Shown one piece after another: positions 36,698 to 45,800 of a DNA stretch of 64,000 nucleotides. This DNA is from Cacconaster sp964598495 (GTDB lineage Bacteria; Bacteroidota; Bacteroidia; Bacteroidales; UBA932). The position numbers were made by a program, and so were the translations under genes. The first letter of the stretch is position 1; the number at the start of each line of letters is the position of its first letter. The notes beneath the pieces are model-generated. The model saw only the letters and a list, made by a program, of their open reading frames with translations. It did not search any database and was not told the DNA's origin. Location of the stretch: assembly GCA_964598495.1 (NCBI GenBank), contig CAZRBY010000006.1:26023-90022 (forward strand). The letters are read 5' to 3'.

Positions 36698-37835
36698 GTT
36701 TATCATAGGATTTTCTTTATTTTGTCTCAGTTGCTGTAGTGCATACGCTCAAATCAGCCTGTCTGGCTACATACACAACCATTCTCTAGTTGGAAAGACT
36801 AGACCTGACCCTTTTGATGAAACTTTATGGCAAAATATGACTTCCCAAAAATTAAATTTTAATTGGAGCATCAATAATAGTTTTGACCTTTACATAAGTA
36901 GCAGAGCCAATTTTTCAATTGGAAATAGCGATATCCTTAAACTGATAAAAGGAACTTCAACTGACGAAAATAACCTGATGAAACTCTCCTATTCATTGGT
37001 AGACAAAGAGGATAAATGGTTGAGTTTTGCCTTGGACCGATTGGCATTGCGGTGGGCAACCGATCAGGTTGAGATTACTCTTGGACGTCAGAGGATTAAC
37101 TGGGGAAATACAATATTGTGGAATCCTAATGATGTATTTGACTCATATCCTTTTTTCAACTTCATGTATACCGAGAGAATGGGCTGTGATGCCGTTCGTG
37201 TCGCTTTTTATCACGACGAAGTTGCGACAAGCGAAATTGCGGTCTCAGCTGACAGAGAGGGCTCCCCTACTGCTGCCATATTACATCGAAATTTATACCG
37301 TAAATTTGATTATCAATTACTGGGAGGAGTTTATAGAGGCCAATACCTCTTTGCAGGAGGAGGCTTTACTACTGAGTTGAACAAGTTTAATATCAGATTT
37401 GAAGGCTCATATTTTCACGATTTCCATAAAGTCAGTGAGAAGCAGAACGTCGTTCAGGTTTCCATGGGTATGGATAAAGTTTTTTCAAATAATTTTATCT
37501 TGCAAACTGAAGTTTTATATACAAATAAACCATATGACATATCTGACCTTACGGTTTATCATGTGCATAATAAGCCCACTTTGAGAGAATTGACTACCTC
37601 ACGCTGGAGCTTTGCCGGACAAATCTACTATCCTTTTTCCAACTTACTTTCACTAAGCTCTTTAATAGCTTATTTCATTGATCAAAAAGCAATTTATGCT
37701 ACTGTTGAATTGAAGTATCAATTATTTAAGAATTTTGAAACATCGGTGATGGTTCATGCATTTGATTATACGTTGGGCGAATCATATTCAATGGATGGTA
37801 TTGCAGGCACACTACATCTCAAATATTATTTTTGA
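36678..37835 (+). CDS. Outer-membrane beta-barrel protein of the ABC operon
   Basis: A 385-residue exported protein from the start at 36678 (MKLMLVRFIIGFSLFCLSCC), with cleavage predicted after AYA. Successive amphipathic strands with aromatic girdles run to the end (GTLHLKYYF), and LGRQRINWGNTILWNPNDVFD resembles DUF1302/phosphate-porin-like barrels. An upstream ATG at 36654 would add eight residues before the signal peptide and is less likely. Placement in the operon suggests the outer-membrane end of the export route. Confidence 0.75.
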   Translation: MKLMLVRFIIGFSLFCLSCCSAYAQISLSGYIHNHSLVGKTRPDPFDETLWQNMTSQKLNFNWSINNSFDLYISSRANFSIGNSDILKLIKGTSTDENNLMKLSYSLVDKEDKWLSFALDRLALRWATDQVEITLGRQRINWGNTILWNPNDVFDSYPFFNFMYTERMGCDAVRVAFYHDEVATSEIAVSADREGSPTAAILHRNLYRKFDYQLLGGVYRGQYLFAGGGFTTELNKFNIRFEGSYFHDFHKVSEKQNVVQVSMGMDKVFSNNFILQTEVLYTNKPYDISDLTVYHVHNKPTLRELTTSRWSFAGQIYYPFSNLLSLSSLIAYFIDQKAIYATVELKYQLFKNFETSVMVHAFDYTLGESYSMDGIAGTLHLKYYF

Positions 37836-37867
37836 GGTGTGAGATTATCATATTAATTTATATATAG

Positions 37868-39133
37868 ATGAAACGCTCTTTTTTAACATTATTCGTTTTC
37901 ACTTTATCTTTTTTCGGTTGTGAAAAAGAGCCGGTATTTGTGGAAATTGAATATGTTAAATTCAACCATCAACTCTTCGAAGAGAATGTAAAGATGGAAG
38001 AGCTTATCAAGAAGGCTTCCAGAGAGTTTGGGGCCACTCCTAGAGAAATGTTGTTGGAAGCTGGTTATAACGAGGAACAAACACAACAAGTGCTCGAAAA
38101 ACTCAACCTCTATGTTGCGCTTTCAAAGGATCACACCGTACATGGCATTGCATATAACACTAAAGATCCCCTTGGTGAATCCGTTGTGGCATCCGGACTC
38201 CTATATTGTCCTCAAAATAGGTTGCCCAAAGGTGTAATCTTCGTATATCCTCTTTTAAAAACCAAAGGGAATAGCGGTACAGATGTTCGATTCAGTTTGG
38301 AGGCCCTGTTGGCTATATCCGGTGATTATATATGTATGATACCGGATGGGATTGGACAGGGTATCAGTTCAAATCAACCTATCTCTATAATTCAACATGA
38401 AAATTTAGCTGAAACAGGTACGGATTTTTATCTGGCAGCCAGAGAGTTTATTTATAATCGCTATCACTACAAACTACCTAAAAATATTTATCTACTTGGC
38501 TATTCCCTTGGTGGTTCAGCCATCTGGTCAATGGCCCGATATCTCACAATCCACAAGGAGCTTGGGATAGGTGTGAAAGATATCTTTGTAGGAGGAGGTC
38601 CTTACTACCCGGACCTCTTTATGAAGAACATATTTGAGAGTCGTAATTCTAACTATGCTTCCATACCCTTCATACTCTGGTCTTTGAACTACTATGAGAA
38701 TTTAAATATAGATTTTACAAAGATTTTTAAGGGCAAACTTTTGGATGAATTCCCCTCACTATGTGATGGTCATAAAGGACTCAAAGATGTTACGTCTTAT
38801 ATCGGAACCGATCTTAACGACTATTTAGATAAGGATTTTTTACAAAATGAAGAGAATCAATACCGACAATTGATTATGGATGCATTGGAAAAAAATTCAA
38901 TACCAAATGATTGGCTACCTGAAGTCAAGGTTCATTTATACAACTGTTATAACGACCTATATGTTCCCTCAATTTGTGGAGATAAACTATACGAATATCT
39001 AAGGGAGGTAAATGCCAATGTTGAGTATATTCATGAGGATATAACACACGAAAAGATGATTATTAGGATGATGATAGATTTTTACAAGCACCTTTATCCG
39101 GATAATCCCTATAATTTGCCGAAGCTTTATTGA
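37868..39133 (+). CDS. Secreted alpha/beta-hydrolase lipoprotein (lipase-like)
   Basis: A 421-residue lipoprotein: lipobox SFFGC (Cys about 18), a helical N-terminal region (about 35-80), then an alpha/beta hydrolase core with nucleophile elbow GYSLGGSA (Ser about 215), an upstream PDGIGQG turn, and a likely catalytic His in DITHEKMI near residue 400. It resembles fungal-type secretory lipases or carboxylesterases in layout. It is the last gene of the ABC operon, 32 bp after the barrel gene. Substrate unknown. Confidence 0.72.
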   Translation: MKRSFLTLFVFTLSFFGCEKEPVFVEIEYVKFNHQLFEENVKMEELIKKASREFGATPREMLLEAGYNEEQTQQVLEKLNLYVALSKDHTVHGIAYNTKDPLGESVVASGLLYCPQNRLPKGVIFVYPLLKTKGNSGTDVRFSLEALLAISGDYICMIPDGIGQGISSNQPISIIQHENLAETGTDFYLAAREFIYNRYHYKLPKNIYLLGYSLGGSAIWSMARYLTIHKELGIGVKDIFVGGGPYYPDLFMKNIFESRNSNYASIPFILWSLNYYENLNIDFTKIFKGKLLDEFPSLCDGHKGLKDVTSYIGTDLNDYLDKDFLQNEENQYRQLIMDALEKNSIPNDWLPEVKVHLYNCYNDLYVPSICGDKLYEYLREVNANVEYIHEDITHEKMIIRMMIDFYKHLYPDNPYNLPKLY

Positions 39134-39547
39134 CAGCATTCCAGAAAGTAGAATAGTCTGGGCATCGACTATGATTAGCTAAAATATAATTAATCTTCAA
39201 ATGGTAGGGCTTTGTTCTTACCGGGTGCCACACCGTAGCGGATGCATCATTAGCAGAATTTACAATGCTCTGTCCACCCTCGTTTATCTTTTTCTCTGAA
39301 GATTCATACTTTTCCTGAGCGTTCTTGAGCGCCTTGCCCGGTTCTTCGTTATACAATACAAAATCTGCCATACGCTCCGCCATTCTGAGTGCCGCATCTA
39401 CTATATTAGCATGGTTGCGGCCTGTTCAACCTTTATCCATGCTGACCTTAGATGATTGAGAATCGCCTTTATATTGCGGTCAGAGGCATCTTCCCTCTCC
39501 ATGTCATCCATCGCTTCCATATAGTCTGGGAATGCTGCGAGAGAGAT
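39134..39547 (-). pseudogene. Remnant of a decayed gene (two frames joined by a -1 frameshift)
   Basis: Coding-like sequence on the minus strand: one frame is open at 39547-39401 (KISLAAFPDYMEAMDD to WIKVEQAATM) and then runs into a stop. The next frame continues the same protein from 39410 (ANIVDAALRMAERMADF, then EEPGKALKNAQEKYESSEKK). Adding one G after the ATG at 39410-39412 would join them. A stop codon just upstream of 39547 removes the N-terminus. The reconstructed protein is helical and acidic; the family is not recognised. The remaining bases to 39793 hold only the fimbrial promoter. Confidence 0.5.
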
Positions 39548-39736
39548 CTTTCAGTCCACTATCACATCGGTTTAATCGGGATAGTGCAGAATAAAGTCCA
39601 GGCACATCCGTCAACCGCAGCAGGGATTATTTCTTTTATTATAGGTATCATATTATTTATATATTAATTATTTTGATTTCAATAATGGCATCATTTTAAT
39701 TTTGTCAATTTATACTATATTTTTAGTGATTTATTT

Positions 39737-39766
39737 TTGGTGTTTAATAAATATTACATATTTTTG
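39737..39766 (+). promoter_or_regulatory. Promoter of the fimbrial operon
   Basis: TTG (39737-39739, within TTTTTGG), 19 bp, TATTTTTG (39759-39766), 27 bp before the first start codon. Confidence 0.65.
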
Positions 39767-39793
39767 CGGTAAAATAACGAATTCACGACGAAT

Positions 39794-40357
39794 ATGGTTA
39801 GATTGTTTTCAATAATAGTTATTATTTTCTGCACTACAATAATTGCAAGAGCACAACATGTTGCCGTTTCAGCCAATTTGGCGGATATAGCCAATTTCGG
39901 GACTTTGAGCGGTGAGATTTCTGTCGCTGCCTCACGCCATATTTCCCTAAATGCCGGAGTCAGGTACAATCCATGGCAGTATGGTTCAGAGGAAAAAGGC
40001 TTTGTTCAGAATAGGAAACGCGAGGCTTCACTCGGGGCGAGGTACTGGCCATGGAATATCTTCTCATCATGGTGGTTCGGAATGCGCACACAAGTACGCG
40101 AGTATAATTGCGGAGGGCTTTTCGGGCGGCAAATCACCGAAGAAGGGGTTGCAATAGGTGCAGAGGCAGCTTTCGGATACTCCTATATGATCAATAGTCG
40201 GTTTAATATTGAGTTTGGAGCAGGCATATGGGGTGGGCACAGATGGTATACGCGTTACGATTGTCCACGTTGCGGAACCATACTTTCGGAAGATAATGCT
40301 CACGGATGGTTCGTTAATCCTGGCGAACTGATAGTTTCACTGGTTTACATTTTTTGA
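39794..40357 (+). CDS. DUF3575 outer-membrane protein of the fimbrial operon
   Basis: A 187-residue exported protein: signal peptide (cleavage after ARAQ), then a small barrel matching DUF3575 (VAVSANLADIANFGTLSGEI, LNAGVRYNPWQYGSEEKG, KREASLGARYWPWNIFSSWW, FVNPGELIVSLVYIF). In Bacteroidales DUF3575 genes regularly head loci for type V fimbriae. It is followed 9 bp later by the OmpA-like lipoprotein gene. Two CxxC-like cysteines (CPRC, about 157-160) are present. Confidence 0.82.
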   Translation: MVRLFSIIVIIFCTTIIARAQHVAVSANLADIANFGTLSGEISVAASRHISLNAGVRYNPWQYGSEEKGFVQNRKREASLGARYWPWNIFSSWWFGMRTQVREYNCGGLFGRQITEEGVAIGAEAAFGYSYMINSRFNIEFGAGIWGGHRWYTRYDCPRCGTILSEDNAHGWFVNPGELIVSLVYIF

Positions 40358-40366
40358 ACATAGGGA

Positions 40367-42337
40367 ATGAAATACGGAATCACATTATTTTTCACTACGG
40401 CTGCAATAGTGCTCTCCTTCTCCTCTTGCGGAGGCTTGTCCGATAAAATAGTATCTCTTGCCGACTATTCGACATCCATCTCCCTGCCTCAGGAAAAGAG
40501 AAGCACCCTACGGGAAATCACCATACCGCAGGTCGTGCGCGATACCTCGGTGGTCGAAGACGATAAGGGAAACTCATACCACCTTATGAGGGCAATTAGA
40601 GATGAAGGAACAGGTGAAATGGTGGCCATTGAGGAATTGCAAGCAGCCGTAGTGACTGCCAGGTTCCGTAATGTAGCCGAGCGACACGGAAAAGTGGAAA
40701 TAGAATTTCAGGTGCTGGTTCCAAAAGAGCTTCGCGACAGCAAATGGCAATTGAGGATGGTGCCGGTAATGCATATCCTCGAAGATACTGTAGATCTTGA
40801 CCGCATTCTTATCACGGGTGAGAGCTACCGCAAAAGTCAGTTACGCGGATATCAGCAATACCGCAGGTTTCTCAACTCTATTGTCACTGATAGCACCAGA
40901 TTCATCGATATGCACCAGTTGGAGGTATTCATCAAAAGAAACATCCCCGAACTCTACAAGTATCGCACTGACTCCGCATATGTTTCAGACGAACTCTTCT
41001 TTTCTCACTATGGAATAACTGCACAGGATGCTCTGGAACACTATACCTATAGCATGCTCGTTCGGCATAACGAATGGAAAAAAGCAAATATCGGCAAAAT
41101 GTACGACCGATATGTCAGGGCACCGATAGTCACCGAACTCCTTCGCCTGGATACCGTCATGCGTAATGCAACAGGTGATTTCATATACAACTATGTACAG
41201 AGAGTACAAACTCGACCCAATCTTCGTAAAGTTCAAATCGTGTTAAAAGGAGAGATCTACGAGCAAGATAATAGAATTTATACCATAGAACCAAGCGCTC
41301 CTCTCACTTTTTACATCTCCTCTCTGAGCGCATTTGCCGAAGATCGTGAGAGATATCTGACACAAGTAGTATCAAGAAGGGTCAAAGCCGACGATGTCTG
41401 CTATATAGAATTTGAAAAAGACTGCGACGAGATACTTGAAGATCTCTCCGACAACTATCGGGAGATAGCCCGTATTCGAAGGACCCTGCGTTTGTTGCTC
41501 GAAAACAGGGATTTTGACCTTGACTCCATAGTTGTCACCGCCGGTTCTTCTCCTGAAGGAAGCTGGGAGTACAATTCCAGATTGAGCAAGCGCAGAAGCG
41601 CATCAGTCAGCCGTTATTTCGAGCGTTTTATCAAAAGTTGGTGTGATTCTTCGGCTCGTGAGAGAGGATTTTCCATCCATATGGAAAGCTCCTTGGTAGA
41701 GCCTGACAAGGGGTCACCCAAGGTCGCTGTCGAATTCATTTCACGAAGCGTAGCGGAAGACTGGAGTGCTCTGGATCGGCTTGTACTGACAGATACCGTG
41801 CTGACCCCACTGCAGAAGGAGAGATATTTCCTGCTCTCTGCAGAACAAAACAAGGATAAGCGCGAGAGAGAGCTCTCGATGGAAGGGTTCTACCCTCACC
41901 TCGCCTACGGGATCTATCCAAGGCTGCGTGCGGTGAGATTTGACTTCCATCTCCACCGCAGGGATATGATACGGGATACCATACATACCACCATTGTTGA
42001 CAGCGCATATATGGCCGGAGTGCAGGCACTGCGAAATAGAGATTATAAACTGGCTGCTAATCTGCTCGCACCTTACAGAGACTTCAATACCGCAGTAGCC
42101 TACTGTGCGGCTGATTATAATGAATCAGCTCTTAATCTCCTATCGGAGCTACCTGCCACCCCACAGGTGAGCTACCTGATGGCGCTGCTGGAGGCGCGCA
42201 ACGGTAAGAGCAAAATTGCGGCGGAGCACTACCTGAAAGCCTGTAGAGAAGACAGCCACTACATACACAGGGGAAATCTCGATCCCGAAATATATGCACT
42301 TGTAAGGATGTATGACCTAAACCGATACTTTGAATGA
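40367..42337 (+). CDS. Large lipoprotein of the fimbrial operon (DUF3868/OmpA-like)
   Basis: A 656-residue lipoprotein (lipobox SFSSC, Cys about 21). The N-terminal half has a DUF3868-like segment (WQLRMVPVMHILEDTVDLD then ITGESYRKSQLRGYQQYRRF). The middle has an OmpA-type peptidoglycan-binding stretch (VVTAGSSPEGSWEYNSRLSK then RRSASVSRYF). The C-terminal 110 residues look like TPR helices (NRDYKLAANLLAPYRDFNTA, ARNGKSKIAAEHYLKACRED). It is longer than the related proteins I know. It overlaps the next gene by four bases (ATGA). It probably links the pilus base to the cell wall. Confidence 0.65.
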   Translation: MKYGITLFFTTAAIVLSFSSCGGLSDKIVSLADYSTSISLPQEKRSTLREITIPQVVRDTSVVEDDKGNSYHLMRAIRDEGTGEMVAIEELQAAVVTARFRNVAERHGKVEIEFQVLVPKELRDSKWQLRMVPVMHILEDTVDLDRILITGESYRKSQLRGYQQYRRFLNSIVTDSTRFIDMHQLEVFIKRNIPELYKYRTDSAYVSDELFFSHYGITAQDALEHYTYSMLVRHNEWKKANIGKMYDRYVRAPIVTELLRLDTVMRNATGDFIYNYVQRVQTRPNLRKVQIVLKGEIYEQDNRIYTIEPSAPLTFYISSLSAFAEDRERYLTQVVSRRVKADDVCYIEFEKDCDEILEDLSDNYREIARIRRTLRLLLENRDFDLDSIVVTAGSSPEGSWEYNSRLSKRRSASVSRYFERFIKSWCDSSARERGFSIHMESSLVEPDKGSPKVAVEFISRSVAEDWSALDRLVLTDTVLTPLQKERYFLLSAEQNKDKRERELSMEGFYPHLAYGIYPRLRAVRFDFHLHRRDMIRDTIHTTIVDSAYMAGVQALRNRDYKLAANLLAPYRDFNTAVAYCAADYNESALNLLSELPATPQVSYLMALLEARNGKSKIAAEHYLKACREDSHYIHRGNLDPEIYALVRMYDLNRYFE

Positions 42338-43323
42338 AACAGATTACCACATATATGATGATACTGACCGCAGCACTACTGCTGCTTTGCGGATGCAACG
42401 ATCTTAAACCATGCGAAGGCGGGCTTCACAAGGTCATAATCTCACTCAATGGCACTTCTGTGGTCACTCGTGCCATCGGAGTTACAGCTGAAGAAGAGAT
42501 GCGGATCAACAGTGTACAACTCTACATATTCGGCACCGAAGGAACTTTCATCAATAGAATCACAGGTACCGGTAGCGATTACGAAGTTATCCTACCGAGC
42601 GGAGAATGCACATTTTGTTGTTTTGTCAACTCTCCCGAACTACCGGCGGCTCCTTCTTCCGCTGAGGAATTGTTGATGTGTGAAAGCCATCTCCGGAACA
42701 ATGGCATAGGATCATTTCAAATGACAGGAACTTTAACTGCTGAAATTGATTCCGATATGGAGCTGGAGATAGTTGTGCACAGGATGGTAGCTAAAGTTGA
42801 GTGTATGATAAAAACCGAATTCGACAATTCTTACCTTGCCGTGAAGCCATTTACCATCCGTAGAATCTATTTGACTAACGTAGCGGGTAAGAACAACTAC
42901 GCACTTACTGCAATGCCGGGAGACGAGGACCTCTGGTACAACAAAATGGAATATCAACAGAGTTCATGTGACAATCTGATCTGTAGTGGTCTGATTGATA
43001 AAAGAATGGCTGACAGGGACTCTCTGGCTATTGATGAGAGCCTTTACCCCTATCCCAATTCGAGCATAGATTGCTTTGACCGAACTCTCTGGAGTGCAAG
43101 AAAGACCAGACTTGTGATTGAAGCGACATTGGGAGAAACATTATGGTACTACCCTGTGACAATTGAAAAGATTGTTGCCAACACTCACTATTTGTATGAC
43201 ATAACAATCACTAGAGAAGGGGTTTCCCATCCCGAAGATCCCCTTATAGAGCCGGGGAGCATTAAAACTGCAGTAAAAATCAGCGAGTGGAATGAAGGCG
43301 GTGAAATAGATGACGAAGTGTAG
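42334..43323 (+). CDS. Fimbrial subunit lipoprotein (FimA/Mfa1-like), first
   Basis: A 329-residue type V pilin-like lipoprotein: lipobox LLCGC (Cys about 21), an N-terminal beta domain (INSVQLYIFGTEGTF), the conserved MVAKVECMI segment, TLWSARKTRLVIEATL and a C-terminal strand ISEWNEGGEID. The TxWSARKTRLV and W-(N/E)xGGEI blocks are shared with the next gene, so the two are paralogues (major and accessory pilin). Export would be by the Sec/lipoprotein route with later proteolytic trimming. Confidence 0.75.
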   Translation: MKQITTYMMILTAALLLLCGCNDLKPCEGGLHKVIISLNGTSVVTRAIGVTAEEEMRINSVQLYIFGTEGTFINRITGTGSDYEVILPSGECTFCCFVNSPELPAAPSSAEELLMCESHLRNNGIGSFQMTGTLTAEIDSDMELEIVVHRMVAKVECMIKTEFDNSYLAVKPFTIRRIYLTNVAGKNNYALTAMPGDEDLWYNKMEYQQSSCDNLICSGLIDKRMADRDSLAIDESLYPYPNSSIDCFDRTLWSARKTRLVIEATLGETLWYYPVTIEKIVANTHYLYDITITREGVSHPEDPLIEPGSIKTAVKISEWNEGGEIDDEV

Positions 43324-43388
43324 CCGAAAACCGTTTTCAAGCAACCAACTATTAACAATTTACAAACTTTTACTAACATTTCAAAACA

Positions 43389-44390
43389 ATGAGAAAAATC
43401 CTATCCTTTCTTACCGTTGTAGCGCTTTTGACTGCCTGCAACGCCATTGAACCCGATAACAGCGCGGGCGAAGGCAGACTCACAATTAACGTCAAAGGAG
43501 ATATCCTTACAAAAGCCGTAACCGATGTAGTCGGCAATGAGGCAACAGTAAATAACCTCCAGATTTTTATTTTCGACGGAGAGGTCTGCAAATACTATTT
43601 TGATAACGGTACGGCCCTCTCTAAAACCATTGACAGGGTACAGACAGGCAGATACGAAATCTGGGCCGTAGCCAATCTGGGAGAAACACTTTCGGTTTCA
43701 GTTACCAAATCATCTCTCAAGACGAAGGCTCTGACACTGGCGCAAAACGCTTCCTCAAGCGGATTCGTGATGTCCGGAGAAAAGGAGGTTGAGGTGAAGG
43801 CCTCAGGTACCGAATCAGTTGAAATCACCATTTCACGTCTTGTCGCACGTGCCAGACTTGTAAAGGTAACCAACAATCTTTCAGCCGGATATGGCACGAT
43901 AAAGATAAAATATGTGATGCTTGACAATGTTGTTTCAAACCAAAATCTTGCCGGTACTGCTGCCATCGGCACATGGAGCAACAAGATGGGGCGCAATTCG
44001 GGTGTCAAGATTGACGGTACCACTAAATCGGAAGCTCCGGAATCACTGCTTGGCAATCCAAACGAAAGGAATATTCCCACGGGAAGTAGCGACACCCCGG
44101 GTTTTTGTTTCTACGGCTACGCCAATGATACCGCCGGAGACTCCACAGACATTACAACCTGGTCGGCCAGAAAAACACGCCTCGTAGTCGTGGCGGAAAT
44201 CCAAGGTAGCACTTACTACTATCCTGTCACACTCCCATCCTTCGCACGCAACACTGCTTATGACATCTCTCTGACAATCAAAAACCTCGGCTCAAATGAC
44301 CCCGAGACAAAACCCACAACTGATGCCATTGACGCCACCATTACAGTTGCACCTTGGGAAGATGGAGGTGAAATTATAGAAGAGATCTGA
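43389..44390 (+). CDS. Fimbrial subunit lipoprotein (FimA/Mfa1-like), second
   Basis: A 333-residue paralogue of the preceding pilin: lipobox LLTAC (Cys about 18), GRLTINVKGDILTKAVTDV, NNLQIFIFDGEVCKYY, ISRLVARARLVKVTNN, TTWSARKTRLVVVAEI and a C-terminal VAPWEDGGEI strand. Its Ala/Ser/Thr-rich composition and 65-bp upstream spacer fit a structural major subunit. Which of the two pilins is major is not decided by sequence. Confidence 0.78.
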   Translation: MRKILSFLTVVALLTACNAIEPDNSAGEGRLTINVKGDILTKAVTDVVGNEATVNNLQIFIFDGEVCKYYFDNGTALSKTIDRVQTGRYEIWAVANLGETLSVSVTKSSLKTKALTLAQNASSSGFVMSGEKEVEVKASGTESVEITISRLVARARLVKVTNNLSAGYGTIKIKYVMLDNVVSNQNLAGTAAIGTWSNKMGRNSGVKIDGTTKSEAPESLLGNPNERNIPTGSSDTPGFCFYGYANDTAGDSTDITTWSARKTRLVVVAEIQGSTYYYPVTLPSFARNTAYDISLTIKNLGSNDPETKPTTDAIDATITVAPWEDGGEIIEEI

Positions 44391-44414
44391 CCACTACAAA
44401 TATTTGTTGTTCAA

Positions 44415-45239
44415 ATGAGAAAGAGCTTAACCGGATTTCTGGCACTCCTGCTTTGCAGTTGCAGCATCCTTGAAGATCGGACACCCTGTCCGTGTCGTCT
44501 GACGATGGACTATTCCAAAGTGCTTAAATATGATTTCATCCACAGGATGGTAGACGGGGAATATAATGTAACACTCTCCGGAGGAGATTTCAAATTCTGC
44601 GAAACCGTTCCGGTCGATCTGATTGACACTATCCGTCAGGAAAGCGTCTCCAAGGGCAGTATCAGGATATCCGGCGTTCTTTCCAAAAAAGGTAAAGAGG
44701 CCCTGACTGTCGCCGAAGGCAGTCAGGCCGATTCCCTTTACGCATTCAGTACTACAATAGAGGCCACAGGCGAAAAGGCCTACGTCCTTATGGAAGCACA
44801 TAAACAATTCACTACCGTACATATAAAAGAAAGTGGAGTGGAAAATACGGAAAGTGGCATACAGAATAGACTTGATAAGGTGCGGATGATAGTGAAAGGC
44901 AATTATCATGGCGTAGACCGTTACACCCTTGAACCACTTCCGGGGAATTTTGAGTGCGTTGTACCAGAAGCCTCTTCTATCGGAGAATATTCACTGCGCA
45001 TACCAAGACAGGGTGACGCATCCATAATGATGGAACTATTTCTCGACAGAACAAACGATGAAACAACCGGTTGTCAAGGAAGACTCTCACTGCCCCTTGG
45101 ACGCTATATGGAAGAGTTAGGCTATGATTTCAAGGCCGAAAGCCTTGCCGATATATACATCGGATTGAACATCGTCTCCCGCAAAGCCTTTATCCGCGTA
45201 GAAAACTGGAATTTTGAAAAAACTTTCGTGATATTTTGA
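44415..45239 (+). CDS. FimB/Mfa2 family fimbrial anchor lipoprotein
   Basis: A 274-residue lipoprotein with lipobox LLCSC followed by SILEDRTPCPCRLTMDY, the hallmark N-terminus of FimB/Mfa2 anchors, which cap and tether type V fimbriae to the outer membrane. The C-terminal half (GRLSLPLGRYMEELGYDF, ADIYIGLNIVSRKAFIRVEN) is the second transthyretin-like domain. It is the usual partner of the pilins upstream. Confidence 0.85.
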   Translation: MRKSLTGFLALLLCSCSILEDRTPCPCRLTMDYSKVLKYDFIHRMVDGEYNVTLSGGDFKFCETVPVDLIDTIRQESVSKGSIRISGVLSKKGKEALTVAEGSQADSLYAFSTTIEATGEKAYVLMEAHKQFTTVHIKESGVENTESGIQNRLDKVRMIVKGNYHGVDRYTLEPLPGNFECVVPEASSIGEYSLRIPRQGDASIMMELFLDRTNDETTGCQGRLSLPLGRYMEELGYDFKAESLADIYIGLNIVSRKAFIRVENWNFEKTFVIF

Positions 45240-45263
45240 TAAGTAAGAAAAAAGATTTTTCCC

Positions 45264-45271
45264 TATCTTTG
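45264..45271 (+). promoter_or_regulatory. -7 box TATCTTTG before the 45282 gene
   Basis: An exact -7 consensus that ends 10 bp before the start codon; TTG upstream at 45237-45239 is 24 bp away, longer than usual. It may give a nearly leaderless mRNA separate from the fimbrial operon. Confidence 0.4.
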
Positions 45272-45281
45272 TTATGATAGC

Positions 45282-45800
45282 ATGAAGAGGAACGAACTAT
45301 TATTAGCAAAGGTGGGGGTAGCAATTTGTCTACTTCTTGCAGGAGTTTTCTTTACGTCGGCACAAGAACCTGACGTTGAAAAGCCCTACAACAAAAGTCG
45401 CTTCTCTATAACGCTAACGCACACACCGCTGATCCCATACGAATTGTACAGCGCCAATTTTGGAATTTCCCTCGGACTCCATAGGTCTTGGCAGATTTAT
45501 GCCGGAATCGGCGCCGAGACGGCACCCGTAGTCACATTCCCGATAAGTTTCTCTTATGTTTTTTTCAAAAATTCCAATCACCATCTGGAGTTAGGTCTTG
45601 GATTGATATCAAGGCTCGAATTCATACGTGAGGAGCAGGAGAATAAACTCAAAACAATATTCGGACCTATAGGCGCAACCGTTCCGTTACTCTACCGCTA
45701 CGAGGGGCCAAAAGGATTAATTCTTAAAGCCGGAGCCCAACTTTTCTATAGTTGGCCTGTTTATCTCACTCCCGTTATATCGGTAGGCTGGAGATTCTAA
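45282..45800 (+). CDS. Hypothetical small outer-membrane barrel protein
   Basis: A 172-residue exported protein: signal peptide with cleavage after TSAQ, then short amphipathic strands (FSITLTHTPLIPYELYSANF, LELGLGLISRLEF, VYLTPVISVGWRF) ending in Phe, as in small outer-membrane barrels. No family is recognised. It follows the fimbrial operon by 42 bp but has its own -7 box. Its TAA stop overlaps the stop of aroEK on the other strand (CTAA). Confidence 0.62.
   Translation: MKRNELLLAKVGVAICLLLAGVFFTSAQEPDVEKPYNKSRFSITLTHTPLIPYELYSANFGISLGLHRSWQIYAGIGAETAPVVTFPISFSYVFFKNSNHHLELGLGLISRLEFIREEQENKLKTIFGPIGATVPLLYRYEGPKGLILKAGAQLFYSWPVYLTPVISVGWRF

Noticed and set aside
44427..44909. Antisense open frame of 160 codons in the fimbrial anchor gene
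   Set aside because: No gene-like features, and the sense frame has clear FimB/Mfa2 signatures.
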